In this document: one piece after another, positions 34,081 through 43,759 of the stretch
Numbering within the stretch: the stretch's first letter is position 1
Layout: every line of letters begins with the position of its first letter
Assembly: GCA_041689935.1 (NCBI GenBank)
Contig: JBDNFI010000057.1
Coordinates: 1-64,000 of the forward strand
From: CAXBDP01 sp041689935
Lineage (GTDB): Bacteria > Bacteroidota > Bacteroidia > Cytophagales > Cyclobacteriaceae
Reading direction: 5' to 3'
Length of the DNA: 64,000 nt
Translations under genes and position numbers: made by a program
Notes under the pieces: model-generated
Seen by the model: only the letters and a program-made list of their open reading frames with translations
The model's database searches: none
What the model was told of the DNA's origin: nothing

Positions 34081-36315
34081 ATGAATAGTATCGTTTACAT
34101 TGCTCCAGCCCTAGGCTTGGTAGGTATTGCTGTGATGATAGCAAAGGCCATTTGGGTTAATAAGCAAGATGCAGGTGATAAGAATATGCAAGAACTTGCA
34201 GGCTATATTGCCGACGGTGCCCTCGCATTTCTGAAAGCTGAATGGAAAGTACTTAGTTACTTCGTAGTGATTACAGGCTTATTATTAGCCTACTCAGGTA
34301 CATTAGTAGAAGATTCCCATCCAATCATTGCGATAGCATTCTTAATTGGCGCAGTTCTTTCAGCCTTTGCTGGGTATATAGGGATGAATATTGCGACCAA
34401 AGCCAATGTAAGAACTACGCAGGCAGCGCGTACTTCATTATCAAGAGCTCTTCGTGTTTCTTTTAATGGTGGTACAGTAATGGGTCTTGGTGTTGCAGGT
34501 CTTGCTGTGTTAGGAATGGGTTCCCTATTCATCGTATTTTTCCAGATGTTTGTACCGGAAGGTGCTGCTCTTAACGGAGTAGAAATGAAAACTGCGATTG
34601 AAGTGTTGGCTGGTTTCTCACTTGGTGCTGAGTCTATAGCCTTATTTGCTCGTGTTGGTGGCGGTATTTTTACCAAAGCAGCCGATGTAGGAGCTGACCT
34701 TGTGGGAAAAATAGAAGCTGGCATACCTGAAGATGATGCTAGAAACCCTGCTACTATTGCGGACAACGTGGGAGACAACGTTGGCGACGTGGCTGGCATG
34801 GGTGCCGATTTATTTGGTTCTTATGTGGCTACCATTCTTGCTACAATGGTGCTAGGACAAGAGATAAATGCATCAGCTGATAATTATGGAGGCCTCTCTC
34901 CTATTATTCTTCCCATGATCATAGCAGGCTTAGGTCTTATATTTTCAATTATAGGTACTTTCTTCGTTCGTATTAAATCCGATCAAGGTAATGTGCAAAG
35001 AGCATTGAATATGGGTAACTGGTCTTCTATTGTAATGACAGTTGCCGCATCGTATTTCTTGGTAACAGCAATTTTGCCTGAAAATATGAGCATCCGTGGT
35101 TTTGAATTTACTCAAATGGATGTATTCTGGGCAATATTTACTGGCCTTGTGGTAGGAGCACTTATGAGTGCCATTACAGAATATTATACCGCAATGGGTA
35201 ATCGTCCTGTAAACTCAATCATACAACAATCTTCTACTGGCCATGCGACAAACATAATCGCTGGCCTAGCAGTAGGTATGGAATCTACAGTCGCTCCAAT
35301 CATCGTATTAGGTGGCGGTATTATCGTTTCTTATTCTTTTGCTGGTTTGTATGGCGTAGCTATTGCTGCCGCTGGAATGATGGCCACAACAGCCATGCAA
35401 TTGGCAATAGATGCATTTGGTCCGATTGCAGATAATGCAGGAGGTATTGCCGAAATGAGTGGAATGCCTCCAGAAGTTCGTGAAAGAACGGACATATTAG
35501 ATGCTGTCGGAAATACCACTGCTGCTACAGGTAAAGGCTTTGCCATTGCATCGGCAGCTCTTACGGCACTTGCTCTTTTTGCTGCCTTTGTAGGCATTGC
35601 AGGAATCGATTCTATTGATATTTATAAGGCTCCTGTATTGGCTGCTTTATTCCTTGGTGGTATGATTCCATTTATATTCTCTTCTTTAGCCATAGCTGCC
35701 GTAGGTAGAGCCGCAATGGATATGGTAACAGAAGTTCGTCGTCAGTTTAAGGAAATTCCTGGCATAATGGAAGGTACTGCTAAGCCAGAATACCAAAAAT
35801 GTGTGGAGATTTCGACGAAAGCATCTATTCGTGAAATGATCGCTCCCGGAGCTATTGCTTTGCTTATGCCTGTAGTGGTAGGTTTCGGTTTCAAAGATGT
35901 GTTTGCCGATACTTCAAGTGCCGAAATTCTTGGCGGCATGCTAGCAGGTATCACCGTATCCGGTGTACTAATGGGTATCTTCCAAAACAATGCGGGAGGT
36001 GCTTGGGACAACGCGAAAAAATCCTTCGAAAAGGGTGTAATGATTAATGGGAAAATGGAATATAAAGGTTCTGAAGCCCATAAGGCATCCGTAACTGGCG
36101 ATACAGTAGGCGATCCTTTCAAAGATACTTCTGGACCATCAATGAACATTCTTATTAAGCTTACCTCTATTGTAGCTTTAATAATTGCCCCTCATATAAG
36201 CGTTACCCCAGAAACTGCGGAGTCTACTCTTCCAACAGAACCTGCTTCAATTGAAATTGTAAATACTAACAATGTGAACCCAGACGCTTCGGTAGAAGTA
36301 GTCGATTTCCAATAG
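34081..36315 (+). CDS. hppA: Membrane-bound ion-pumping pyrophosphatase
   Basis: The 744-residue protein has about 16 membrane helices and the pyrophosphate site motifs DVGADLVGKIE (202-212) and DNVGDNVGDVAG (about 228-239). GNTTAA with Ala at 481, where K-independent enzymes have Lys, predicts a K-dependent type. It couples PPi hydrolysis to pumping of protons and possibly sodium; the ion cannot be decided by eye. The C-terminus has an unusual polar tail (about 35 residues, rich in Thr, Pro, Glu). A strong hairpin terminator follows and a predicted promoter precedes, so it is monocistronic. Confidence 0.96.
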   Translation: MNSIVYIAPALGLVGIAVMIAKAIWVNKQDAGDKNMQELAGYIADGALAFLKAEWKVLSYFVVITGLLLAYSGTLVEDSHPIIAIAFLIGAVLSAFAGYIGMNIATKANVRTTQAARTSLSRALRVSFNGGTVMGLGVAGLAVLGMGSLFIVFFQMFVPEGAALNGVEMKTAIEVLAGFSLGAESIALFARVGGGIFTKAADVGADLVGKIEAGIPEDDARNPATIADNVGDNVGDVAGMGADLFGSYVATILATMVLGQEINASADNYGGLSPIILPMIIAGLGLIFSIIGTFFVRIKSDQGNVQRALNMGNWSSIVMTVAASYFLVTAILPENMSIRGFEFTQMDVFWAIFTGLVVGALMSAITEYYTAMGNRPVNSIIQQSSTGHATNIIAGLAVGMESTVAPIIVLGGGIIVSYSFAGLYGVAIAAAGMMATTAMQLAIDAFGPIADNAGGIAEMSGMPPEVRERTDILDAVGNTTAATGKGFAIASAALTALALFAAFVGIAGIDSIDIYKAPVLAALFLGGMIPFIFSSLAIAAVGRAAMDMVTEVRRQFKEIPGIMEGTAKPEYQKCVEISTKASIREMIAPGAIALLMPVVVGFGFKDVFADTSSAEILGGMLAGITVSGVLMGIFQNNAGGAWDNAKKSFEKGVMINGKMEYKGSEAHKASVTGDTVGDPFKDTSGPSMNILIKLTSIVALIIAPHISVTPETAESTLPTEPASIEIVNTNNVNPDASVEVVDFQ

Positions 36316-36333
36316 TAAAACCCAATAAAATAC

Positions 36334-36378
36334 GTAAACAACAAAGCCGATCCGAATAAGATCGGCTTTGTTGTTTAC
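36334..36378 (+). terminator. strong hairpin terminator of hppA
   Basis: A perfect 19-bp stem (36334-36352 with 36360-36378) with a 7-base loop CGAATAA; the 3' arm contains the T-rich part (GGCTTTGTTGTTTAC). It lies 18 bases after the hppA stop. Confidence 0.85.
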
Positions 36379-36529
36379 CTATAAAATATAGTTTATGTAC
36401 ACCTTTTATTCGCTACCTTAGAGAGGTTCATACTCAATAGAGCAGTTCATAAGTGAGTTAATTAATGTTTATCGTTTTATTAAATCTCTAAATCAATTAT
36501 TATTTATCAATCCAAATTGGCTTGATAAA

Positions 36530-36560
36530 TTGAATCAGACAAGGAATTTTTCTACTTTCG
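36530..36560 (+). promoter_or_regulatory. predicted promoter for the PH-like membrane protein gene
   Basis: TTG (36530-36532), a 20-base spacer and TACTTTCG (36553-36560, one deviation) lie 23 bases before the ATG at 36584. The rest of the 36379-36583 gap shows nothing else recognisable. Confidence 0.45.
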
Positions 36561-36583
36561 ATCAATAAAAAGTAAATGAACAG

Positions 36584-37018
36584 ATGAGATACGAATCCAA
36601 AAAAGACCCAGTATACGGAGTGATATTTATAATTATCATTTTATTGATCTTGATCAGCGCAGCTCCCATGTTTTGGGCGGATGAGGAAATTTCTCTTATC
36701 ATCATTATTCCTATCTGTACATTCTGTATTGCCGTGGTAAGCTTCATCCTTTGGATATGGTTCAACACCTACTATTTCATTAGCGATGGATTATTGCATT
36801 ATAAATCAGGCCCAATGAAAGGGTCTATCTCGATCAAGAGTATCATAAAAGTTACCCAAAACCAAACAATGTATGCTGGCACAAAACCAGCCCTAGCTAG
36901 AAATGGACTAATTATAACCTACAGCAAGTGGAATGAATTGTATATCTCACCGCTACTTGCTAACGAATTGATAAAGGAATTAAAAAGCATTAACAAAGGC
37001 ATTAAGCTCCAAAAATAA
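36584..37018 (+). CDS. membrane protein with bacterial PH-like domain
   Basis: Two membrane helices (about 12-31 and 38-60) are followed by a cytoplasmic beta-rich domain (YYFISDGLLHYKSGPMKG, SIKSIIKVTQN, NGLIITYSKWNELYISP) typical of the bPH family of small membrane-associated proteins. The function is unknown. It is a single gene with its own predicted promoter between hppA and a histidine kinase. Confidence 0.68.
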   Translation: MRYESKKDPVYGVIFIIIILLILISAAPMFWADEEISLIIIIPICTFCIAVVSFILWIWFNTYYFISDGLLHYKSGPMKGSISIKSIIKVTQNQTMYAGTKPALARNGLIITYSKWNELYISPLLANELIKELKSINKGIKLQK

Positions 37019-37069
37019 AGGAGTAATAATTATTGAACTGAATTCTATTATTACCTAATTTCAACATGT

Positions 37070-37095
37070 GTTTGGTTTATTGATTTATACCAAAC
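37070..37095. repeat. inverted repeat upstream of the histidine kinase gene
   Basis: GTTTGGT (37070-37076) and ACCAAAC (37089-37095) form a perfect 7-bp inverted repeat with a 12-base spacer, about 45 bases before the kinase start. It could be an operator; no T-tract follows. Confidence 0.35.
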
Positions 37096-37138
37096 TTCTT
37101 GACAGTTACTTTAAATACTACCCTATTAAATTTAATCA

Positions 37139-38227
37139 ATGGATCACTCAGAAAATAATAATTCTGATCAGAAACTAAATTTAGATTTATTCTTCAACCT
37201 ATCACCTGATTCACTCTGTATTGCAGGCTACGATGGATATTTCAAGAGAGTTAATTCATCATTCATTAATCTGATTGGCTATGCTTGGGATGAACTGAAA
37301 TCGAAACCAATTAATGATTTAATACATCCTGAAGACAGAATAGTGACTAATGTTTTAAGAGGAAAAATAAGGACAGGTATCCCATTAATAAATTTCGAAA
37401 ATCGGTATATAGCAAAATCAGGTGAAGTAATTTGGCTTTCATGGACTTCGATCCCTTATGAGGATGGAGAACTTATTTACGCAATTGCAAAAAATATAAC
37501 GCATAAAAAGAAAGTTGAACAAGATCGAAATCGTATAATTTCAAATCTAACTATGATTAATAGGGAGCTTAAAAATTTAGGCTACAGCACTTCTCATGAT
37601 TTAAGATCGCCAGTTAATAATATTCTTTCCTTATTTAACTTGATTGATATTACTAGTATTAAAGACCCTGATACTATCGAGTTCCTCGATCTAATGAAAT
37701 CCTCAGTTGAAAGTCTGAAACAAGCCTTAAACGATTCTCTGGATATTTTAATGAAAACGGCAGATGGCCAAATTCAGATTAAGGATTTGCAATTTGAAGA
37801 GGCCTTTAATCTGGTAATAAAGTCATTGAAATCATTGATTAAAGATACTCAATGCAAAATCGATTTTGATTTTGGAAGCGCACCAATTATTCGATTCAAT
37901 AAACATTATTTAGAAAGTATTTTTCTTAATCTTATTTCAAACTCCATCAAATACGCTAAGCCATTTCAATCGCCAGAAATAAAGATTAGAACTAGAAAAA
38001 TTGACGGATATACTGAATTAATTTTCAGTGATAATGGAATTGGCTTTGATGTGGAAGCTACCAAATCCAAAATGTTTGGGCTCCATCAGAAATTTCATAA
38101 TCATGAAGACAGTAAAGGAATAGGGCTCTATTTGGTACACAATTGCTTAATAAACTTAGAAGGTAAAATAGCCGTCGAAAGCCAAATAAATAAAGGATCT
38201 ACCTTTACTCTTTCCTTCGTTGATTAA
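37139..38227 (+). CDS. PAS domain sensor histidine kinase, orphan
   Basis: Residues about 15-125 form a PAS domain (SPDSLCIAGYDGYFKRVN, with a PAC motif IAKNITHKKKVEQD). The dimerisation/phosphoacceptor helix has H153 (STSHDLRSPVNNI). The ATPase part shows an N box (NLISNSIKYA), a G1 box (DNGIGFD) and a G2 box (GIGLYLV). No membrane segment is present, so it is a cytoplasmic kinase. No response regulator lies beside it, so its partner is elsewhere. The ligand of the PAS domain is unknown. Confidence 0.92.
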   Translation: MDHSENNNSDQKLNLDLFFNLSPDSLCIAGYDGYFKRVNSSFINLIGYAWDELKSKPINDLIHPEDRIVTNVLRGKIRTGIPLINFENRYIAKSGEVIWLSWTSIPYEDGELIYAIAKNITHKKKVEQDRNRIISNLTMINRELKNLGYSTSHDLRSPVNNILSLFNLIDITSIKDPDTIEFLDLMKSSVESLKQALNDSLDILMKTADGQIQIKDLQFEEAFNLVIKSLKSLIKDTQCKIDFDFGSAPIIRFNKHYLESIFLNLISNSIKYAKPFQSPEIKIRTRKIDGYTELIFSDNGIGFDVEATKSKMFGLHQKFHNHEDSKGIGLYLVHNCLINLEGKIAVESQINKGSTFTLSFVD

Positions 38228-38275
38228 GCTATAATTCACATCCCAAAGCTCCCAAATTTCCTTCATCACATTCTG

Positions 38276-38312
38276 TTTTGCTTGAGTCGCTATGGATAGT
38301 ATATTTATCCAT
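38276..38312 (+). promoter_or_regulatory. predicted promoter overlapped by a palindrome, before the acylase gene
   Basis: TTTTG (38276-38280), 19 bases and TATATTTA (38300-38307, one deviation) form a promoter-like pair. The inverted repeat ATGGATA (38292-38298) / TATCCAT (38306-38312) covers the -7 element, as an operator would. Confidence 0.45.
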
Positions 38313-38331
38313 CTTATAACCTAACCTAATC

Positions 38332-40512
38332 ATGAAAAGATATCTCTTATTATTGCTTTTTCCCTTATTAATATTTGCTTGCAATGGCCCACAAACTAAC
38401 CCTCAAATTACTCAATGGGAAAATAGAGCAGAATCAATAACCATCATTCGGGATGATTATGGAGTGCCCCATATTTATGGCAAAACAGACGCAGATGCCG
38501 TATTCGGATTATTATATGCCCAATGTGAAGATGATTTCGCAAGAGTGGAGCGTAACTATATTGTAGCAACGGGAAGATTGGCCGAGATAGAAGGCGAGTC
38601 GGCGATCTATAGCGATGTGAGAGCGAATATGTTCATGACTGAGGCGGAAGCAATTACACAATATGAAAACAGTCCCGAGTGGCTAAAAGAATTATGTATC
38701 GCCTTTGCAGATGGTATAAACTACTACCTGTCCACGAATCCTGAGGTAAAACCTGCGCTTATCACTCATTTTGAACCTTGGATGCCGATGTACTTTACGG
38801 AGGGATCCATCGGTGGCGATATTGAATCTATTTCCACCCGCCGTATTCAAGCCTTCTACGAAGAAGATGAATCCCTAGCCATAAATGAGTCTGAATTAGA
38901 AGCTACTCAATGGCTGAAAGAGCCACAAGGATCTAATGGATTTGCCATTTCGGGAGACCTTACCGAATCTGGAAATGCTATGTTGTTAATCAACCCACAT
39001 ACTTCCTTCTTTTTCCGTGGTGAGGTGCATGTGGTAAGCGAGGAAGGGTTAAATGCCTATGGTGCTGTTACTTGGGGACAATTCTTTGTTTATCAAGGTT
39101 TTAATGAGAAAAATGGCTGGATGCATACCTCTTCTTACACAGATGTAAAAGATGAATTTATAGAAACCATATTGGAACAAGATGGAAAAAGGATGTACCA
39201 ATATGGAGAAGAATTGCGGGAGGTTGAAGAACAAGTGATTACGCTAAAATACAAAGATGGTGATAATATTAAGGAAAAGACTTTCACCATTTACAGAACC
39301 CACCACGGACCCATCACTCATCAATTGGATGGAAAATGGGTGGCTACAGCAATGATGTGGGAACCCATAAAGGCCTTAACTCAGTCTTACATCCGTACAA
39401 AAACAGACAGCTACGAAGGTTTTTTAGAAATGATGGATATTCGTACCAATTCATCCAATAACACTGTATATGCAGATGCAGATGGGAATATTGCTTATTT
39501 TCAGGGAAACTTTATTCCAATTCGTGATGTGGCATTCGACTACGCACTACCAGTTGATGGTAGCAACCCGGCGACAGATTGGAAAGGACTTCACCCAGTA
39601 TCGGAAGCTATCCAAATACTAAACCCGCCAAATGGATGGATTCAAAACTGTAATTCAACACCTTTTACCGCAGCTTTGGAATATAGCCCTCAGCAAGCCG
39701 ATTACCCGTATTATATGGCTACTGAACCCGAGAATTTCAGAGGCGTGCATGCCATCAAAGTGTTGACAGGAAGTAACGGATATACACTGGATAAATTGAT
39801 AGAAACCGCCTATGATCCGTATTTGCCGGGTTTTGAATATTTAATTCCTGGCTTAATAGAAGCGTATGACAAATCCTCAAACAAACCAGAAAAGCTTAAA
39901 GAACCTATAAATGCATTGCGCAATTGGGATATGAAAACTTCCGAAGAATCTATAGCCATGTCATTAGCGCATTATTACGGTACTATCTATGGCCAAAATG
40001 GTCCTAGGCCTGAAGGGTTAAGCCCAATGGAGCGATTCAATTATTTCGGCACAAGTACACGCTTTGATGAGCGATTGTCAATTTTTGCAGAAGCCGTAGA
40101 GAAAATTGAAACAGATTTTGGTAAATGGGATACCCAATGGAGCGACATAAACCGCTACCAACGATTAGATGGCTCTCCTGTGCCTCATTTTGATGATGAT
40201 GCTCCTAGTACGCCTATTGGAATGGCATCTGCTAATTGGGGCGCATTGGCTTCCTTTGGGAGTAGAGGCGTGAGCAATACAAAAAAGATTTATGGCCAAC
40301 ATGGAAATAGCTTTGTCGCCGTGGTAGAATTTGGTGAAAAAGTAATAGCCAAAAGCCTTTTAGCGGGAGGACAAAGTGGTGACCCAAATTCAGTTCACTT
40401 CGACGATCAAGTAGAAATGTATGCGAATGGAAAATTTAAAGATGTAGCCTATTACAAAGAAGATGTAGAAGCAAGGGCTCAAGAAACCTACCATCCAGGA
40501 AAAAGAAATTGA
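38332..40512 (+). CDS. penicillin acylase family lipoprotein (N-acyl amide hydrolase)
   Basis: A lipoprotein signal ends in the lipobox LIFAC (C17). The Ntn-hydrolase precursor has the autocleavage site G200-S201-N-G-F-A, where Ser201 becomes the catalytic N-terminus of the beta chain, preceded by an alpha chain with VPHIYGKTDADA. The 726-residue length fits the family, which includes penicillin G acylases and acyl-homoserine lactone acylases. It should sit in the periplasm or on the outer membrane. The acyl substrate is unknown; signal degradation or scavenging of acylated compounds are both possible. Confidence 0.88.
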   Translation: MKRYLLLLLFPLLIFACNGPQTNPQITQWENRAESITIIRDDYGVPHIYGKTDADAVFGLLYAQCEDDFARVERNYIVATGRLAEIEGESAIYSDVRANMFMTEAEAITQYENSPEWLKELCIAFADGINYYLSTNPEVKPALITHFEPWMPMYFTEGSIGGDIESISTRRIQAFYEEDESLAINESELEATQWLKEPQGSNGFAISGDLTESGNAMLLINPHTSFFFRGEVHVVSEEGLNAYGAVTWGQFFVYQGFNEKNGWMHTSSYTDVKDEFIETILEQDGKRMYQYGEELREVEEQVITLKYKDGDNIKEKTFTIYRTHHGPITHQLDGKWVATAMMWEPIKALTQSYIRTKTDSYEGFLEMMDIRTNSSNNTVYADADGNIAYFQGNFIPIRDVAFDYALPVDGSNPATDWKGLHPVSEAIQILNPPNGWIQNCNSTPFTAALEYSPQQADYPYYMATEPENFRGVHAIKVLTGSNGYTLDKLIETAYDPYLPGFEYLIPGLIEAYDKSSNKPEKLKEPINALRNWDMKTSEESIAMSLAHYYGTIYGQNGPRPEGLSPMERFNYFGTSTRFDERLSIFAEAVEKIETDFGKWDTQWSDINRYQRLDGSPVPHFDDDAPSTPIGMASANWGALASFGSRGVSNTKKIYGQHGNSFVAVVEFGEKVIAKSLLAGGQSGDPNSVHFDDQVEMYANGKFKDVAYYKEDVEARAQETYHPGKRN

Positions 40513-40564
40513 ATGGGTAATATAATTTTATAATAATCTGATAATCAATATATTCGTTACCATT

Positions 40565-40589
40565 TAGCTCTCCTTCAATTGGAGAGCTA
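40565..40589 (+). terminator. intrinsic terminator after the acylase gene
   Basis: Perfect 9-bp stem TAGCTCTCC (40565-40573) / GGAGAGCTA (40581-40589), 7-base loop, followed by TTTTTT. Confidence 0.88.
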
Positions 40590-40593
40590 TTTT

Positions 40594-41340
40594 TTATTCA
40601 ATCGCAAATTTACTAATATTATCGAGCAGAACCGCAGTAGCTATTCCGGCATTTAAAGACTCTGCGCCACCGAAACGTGGGATATGTACCTTTTGAGAAA
40701 TACACTTGGCAACTTCATCGCTTATCCCCTCCGATTCATTGCCAATTACAAGCATTCCTGATTTAGGAAAACTTATTTTATGAGCGCTTTCGCCTTCCAT
40801 AAAGGCTCCAAATATGGGCACATTTAATTGCCTTAAATACTCTGTTAAATCAGCGTAATAAAGCTGCACTCTCAAGAAAGAACCCATTGAGCTATTGACC
40901 ACTTTGGGATTATAACCATCCACTGTATTATTTGAGCAAACAATTTTGGTAATGCCATACCAATCCGCAATTCGAATAATCGTTCCTAAATTTCCTGGAT
41001 CACGAATATCATCCAAGGCCAAAACCCATTCCTTACCTACTTCAAATTTCGTATTTACGGGGATCTTTGCGATGGCAATTGCCGCATTATTTGTCTTAAA
41101 AGTTCCGATTTTCTCTAAATCTTTCTCACTACATAGATGAAGCTCGGCTGTAATTTTGGATATTTGATTCTCAAACTGATGGGCGAATACTTCCGTTACA
41201 AATAGGTGTGTTATATTGAAGTCAGAATGGAGTAATTCTTGTACACTCTTTCCACCCTCAATTAGAAAAGATTGTTCTTGGGTTCTGTATTTCTTTAATT
41301 GCAGAGAGTTGGCTAATTTTAATAAATTTTTAGATATCAT
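40594..41340 (-). CDS. TrmH family RNA 2'-O-methyltransferase
   Basis: The protein has an N-terminal substrate-binding domain (about 1-95) and a SpoU/TrmH knot domain with motif 1 LDDIRDPGNLGTIIR, motif 2 LVIGNESEGIS and motif 3 HIPRFGGAESLNAGIA, which binds SAM and forms the trefoil knot. It methylates ribose in tRNA or rRNA. I use the ATG at 41340 (MISKNLLKLANSL); the frame extends to 41439, but those 33 residues lack homology-like character and lie over the divergent gene's 5' end. The start regions of the two genes overlap head to head. Confidence 0.88.
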   Translation of the reverse strand: MISKNLLKLANSLQLKKYRTQEQSFLIEGGKSVQELLHSDFNITHLFVTEVFAHQFENQISKITAELHLCSEKDLEKIGTFKTNNAAIAIAKIPVNTKFEVGKEWVLALDDIRDPGNLGTIIRIADWYGITKIVCSNNTVDGYNPKVVNSSMGSFLRVQLYYADLTEYLRQLNVPIFGAFMEGESAHKISFPKSGMLVIGNESEGISDEVAKCISQKVHIPRFGGAESLNAGIATAVLLDNISKFAIE

Positions 41341-43759
41341 CGCAAATAAATTTTTCAAGGCTACATTATTCCGAAATGGGCTTTTGCTTTTTTCATTAAT
41401 TATTGCATTGAGCTCCTGCCTAGGCACAAAACAACTCAAAGAAAATGAATATTTACTTTATAGCCAGGAAATAAATGGCAATAAAACATTCGACTCAGAT
41501 CTATTGAATGATTTATTGCTTCAAAAACCTAACGGCAGAGTTCCGCTTTTGCCTATTTCTATTCCAGTATGGTCTTACCAAGTTGGCCTTAATAGCTTCG
41601 ATACTGCGAAAGTTGAAAGCAAAATTGACGATTTGAAAGCAAAATATGATGAAAAAATTGCTGATGTAGATGACAATATGCGGAAAGTAGTGAAGTTGGA
41701 AAGAAAACGAGATAATAAACTTCAAAAACTAAACAGAAAATTAGAGGAAGGAAACTTCCTCATGCGTAGAGGTGAACCTCCCGCTATTTACGACAGCTTA
41801 TTGGCAGAAGACAGCAAAGAGCAACTGAGATTGCACTACTTTTCTGAAGGCTTTTTCAATGCATCTGTAGGGTACCAAACAGAAATTAAAGGGAAAAGAC
41901 TATTTCAAACTTTCAATATTAATGAAACTCAACCCTATACTTTAGACAGTATTTTCTATACCATTCCAGATTCGGTAGTGCGCGATTTCGTATTGCAAGA
42001 TACCGTTAATAGAAAGTTGAAAATTGGCCAAAGATATCAACAAGATCTCTTTAATAATGAACGAGATAGAATCGAAGATTTACTTAGAAACAATGGATAT
42101 TTTAATTTTAGGAAACAATACATCGAATACAATATTGATTCTACATGGGCACAGAATGGAATAGTTACAGAAATAAAAATTAGTAACCCTCAAGGCCGTA
42201 GAAACCACAAATATTTCGAGCTGGATAGTGTTATTTTCATTACCGATGCCGACATAGGTTTGGCTGGTGATCGTGATAAATTTATATTTAATGATATAAC
42301 ATATCAATACTATGATCGAAAATACAACAAACGTATTTTGGACAATCGGGTATTGATAAGACCAAATGAACGCTACAGCAGCATAAATACATTCAATACT
42401 CAACGTCAATTATTCAACCTTGACTTATTCAAGTTTGCTAATATCGTATATGACACCACGGGCAATAAAATGCTTGCCAGTATTTACACAAGTCCTCTTC
42501 CGAAATGGCAAGTTTCAGTTGAAACAGGCGTAAATGTAACGCAAGGTCTGCCTGGACCAATGACGAATTTTACTATCCGGAACCGAAATGTTCTGAAAAC
42601 TTTAGGTATTTTAGAATTAAATGGAAGATTTGCAGTAGAGGGAGTTGCTGGTGCTTCCACCCAAGAAAGTGTTTATCGAAGCTTAGAATACGGAGCAAAT
42701 CTTAGCTTGGTTTTACCTGGATTCGCCATTCCTTTTGGTAGGCAGCTTTCAAGAATAGTGGGTAATACGAATCCACGAACGAGACTTTCGACTGGTTTTA
42801 ACTATACCAATAGACCTGAATACAATCGGAATAACATCAATGCTTCGTTTGGTTATCAGTGGCTTACGTCCAAAAATCATAGTTTTACCGTAAATTTATT
42901 AGACGTAAGTATTATTAATTCTCAGATAAAATCTGGTGAATTCTCGGATAGATTAGACGAATTAGCAGCGGCTGGAAATAACCTCCTATTTTCATTCAGA
43001 ACTTCCTTCTCAAGTAACATGAATGCGCAGGCAATTTTCAATTTCAACAATTATGGAAATAAGGAAACTAAATCGTCCTTACTGAGGACGTATATTGAAT
43101 CAACGGGCACCTTTTTAAATCTTTACAGAAATGTGATTGAGAATGATTTAGGTTTATTCCCGTTTCAATTTGTGAAAGGCCAAGTAGAATTCAGAAACCA
43201 TATTCCCATAAACAGAGGTACTCAATTTGCTTGGAGAGTGAATTCTGGCTTAGCATTGACTTATGGTGGAAGCGAAGTACTTCCCTACGAAAAGTACTTT
43301 TTTGCAGGAGGTAGCAATAGTATAAGAGCATGGGCACCTCGAAGACTAGGCCCAGGTTCATTTGTATTTCGTGGAGAAGACGGCAGGCCAGATTACAGAT
43401 TTGAGCAGCCAGGTGAATTGCTTCTTGAAGCTAGCGCAGAATTAAGACAGCACCTTTTTAGCTTCGTGCAAGGTGCATTATTTGTAGATGCAGGCAATGT
43501 TTGGTACGTCAAAAGTGAGCCTGTAGAAGGAGGTCGATTCAATGCGAATGATTTCATAAGTGAAATCGCCATTGGCTCTGGGATAGGTTTGCGGATGGAT
43601 TTTGACTTTTTAGTATTGAGATTCGATGCTGGAATAAAAACCTATGACCCAGCTCGTGATCCAGGTGAAAGATGGGTTATTAGAAACCTTTCATGGAAAA
43701 GACCTTTGGGTGAAAAAAATCAAACTGTTTGGAATATAGCTATTGGTTATCCGTTCTGA
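41309..43759 (+). CDS. Omp85 (BamA/TamA)-like outer membrane protein
   Basis: A lipoprotein-like signal (RNGLLLFSLIIALSSC) precedes POTRA-like repeats over about the first half and a C-terminal beta-barrel with the Omp85 signature region (FFAGGSNSIRAWAPRRLGPG). Such proteins insert or translocate outer membrane proteins. The start is uncertain: the frame is open from 41216, but the signal sequence suggests a start near TTG 41309 or slightly later. No ATG occurs between. The gene overlaps the 5' end of the divergent methyltransferase gene and, by 13 bases, the convergent carbonic anhydrase gene. Confidence 0.85.
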   Translation: MANFNKFLDIIANKFFKATLFRNGLLLFSLIIALSSCLGTKQLKENEYLLYSQEINGNKTFDSDLLNDLLLQKPNGRVPLLPISIPVWSYQVGLNSFDTAKVESKIDDLKAKYDEKIADVDDNMRKVVKLERKRDNKLQKLNRKLEEGNFLMRRGEPPAIYDSLLAEDSKEQLRLHYFSEGFFNASVGYQTEIKGKRLFQTFNINETQPYTLDSIFYTIPDSVVRDFVLQDTVNRKLKIGQRYQQDLFNNERDRIEDLLRNNGYFNFRKQYIEYNIDSTWAQNGIVTEIKISNPQGRRNHKYFELDSVIFITDADIGLAGDRDKFIFNDITYQYYDRKYNKRILDNRVLIRPNERYSSINTFNTQRQLFNLDLFKFANIVYDTTGNKMLASIYTSPLPKWQVSVETGVNVTQGLPGPMTNFTIRNRNVLKTLGILELNGRFAVEGVAGASTQESVYRSLEYGANLSLVLPGFAIPFGRQLSRIVGNTNPRTRLSTGFNYTNRPEYNRNNINASFGYQWLTSKNHSFTVNLLDVSIINSQIKSGEFSDRLDELAAAGNNLLFSFRTSFSSNMNAQAIFNFNNYGNKETKSSLLRTYIESTGTFLNLYRNVIENDLGLFPFQFVKGQVEFRNHIPINRGTQFAWRVNSGLALTYGGSEVLPYEKYFFAGGSNSIRAWAPRRLGPGSFVFRGEDGRPDYRFEQPGELLLEASAELRQHLFSFVQGALFVDAGNVWYVKSEPVEGGRFNANDFISEIAIGSGIGLRMDFDFLVLRFDAGIKTYDPARDPGERWVIRNLSWKRPLGEKNQTVWNIAIGYPF

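Noticed and set aside
34290..34799. 169-codon open frame antisense to hppA
   Set aside because: It mirrors the conserved hppA coding frame; codon structure and conservation belong to hppA.
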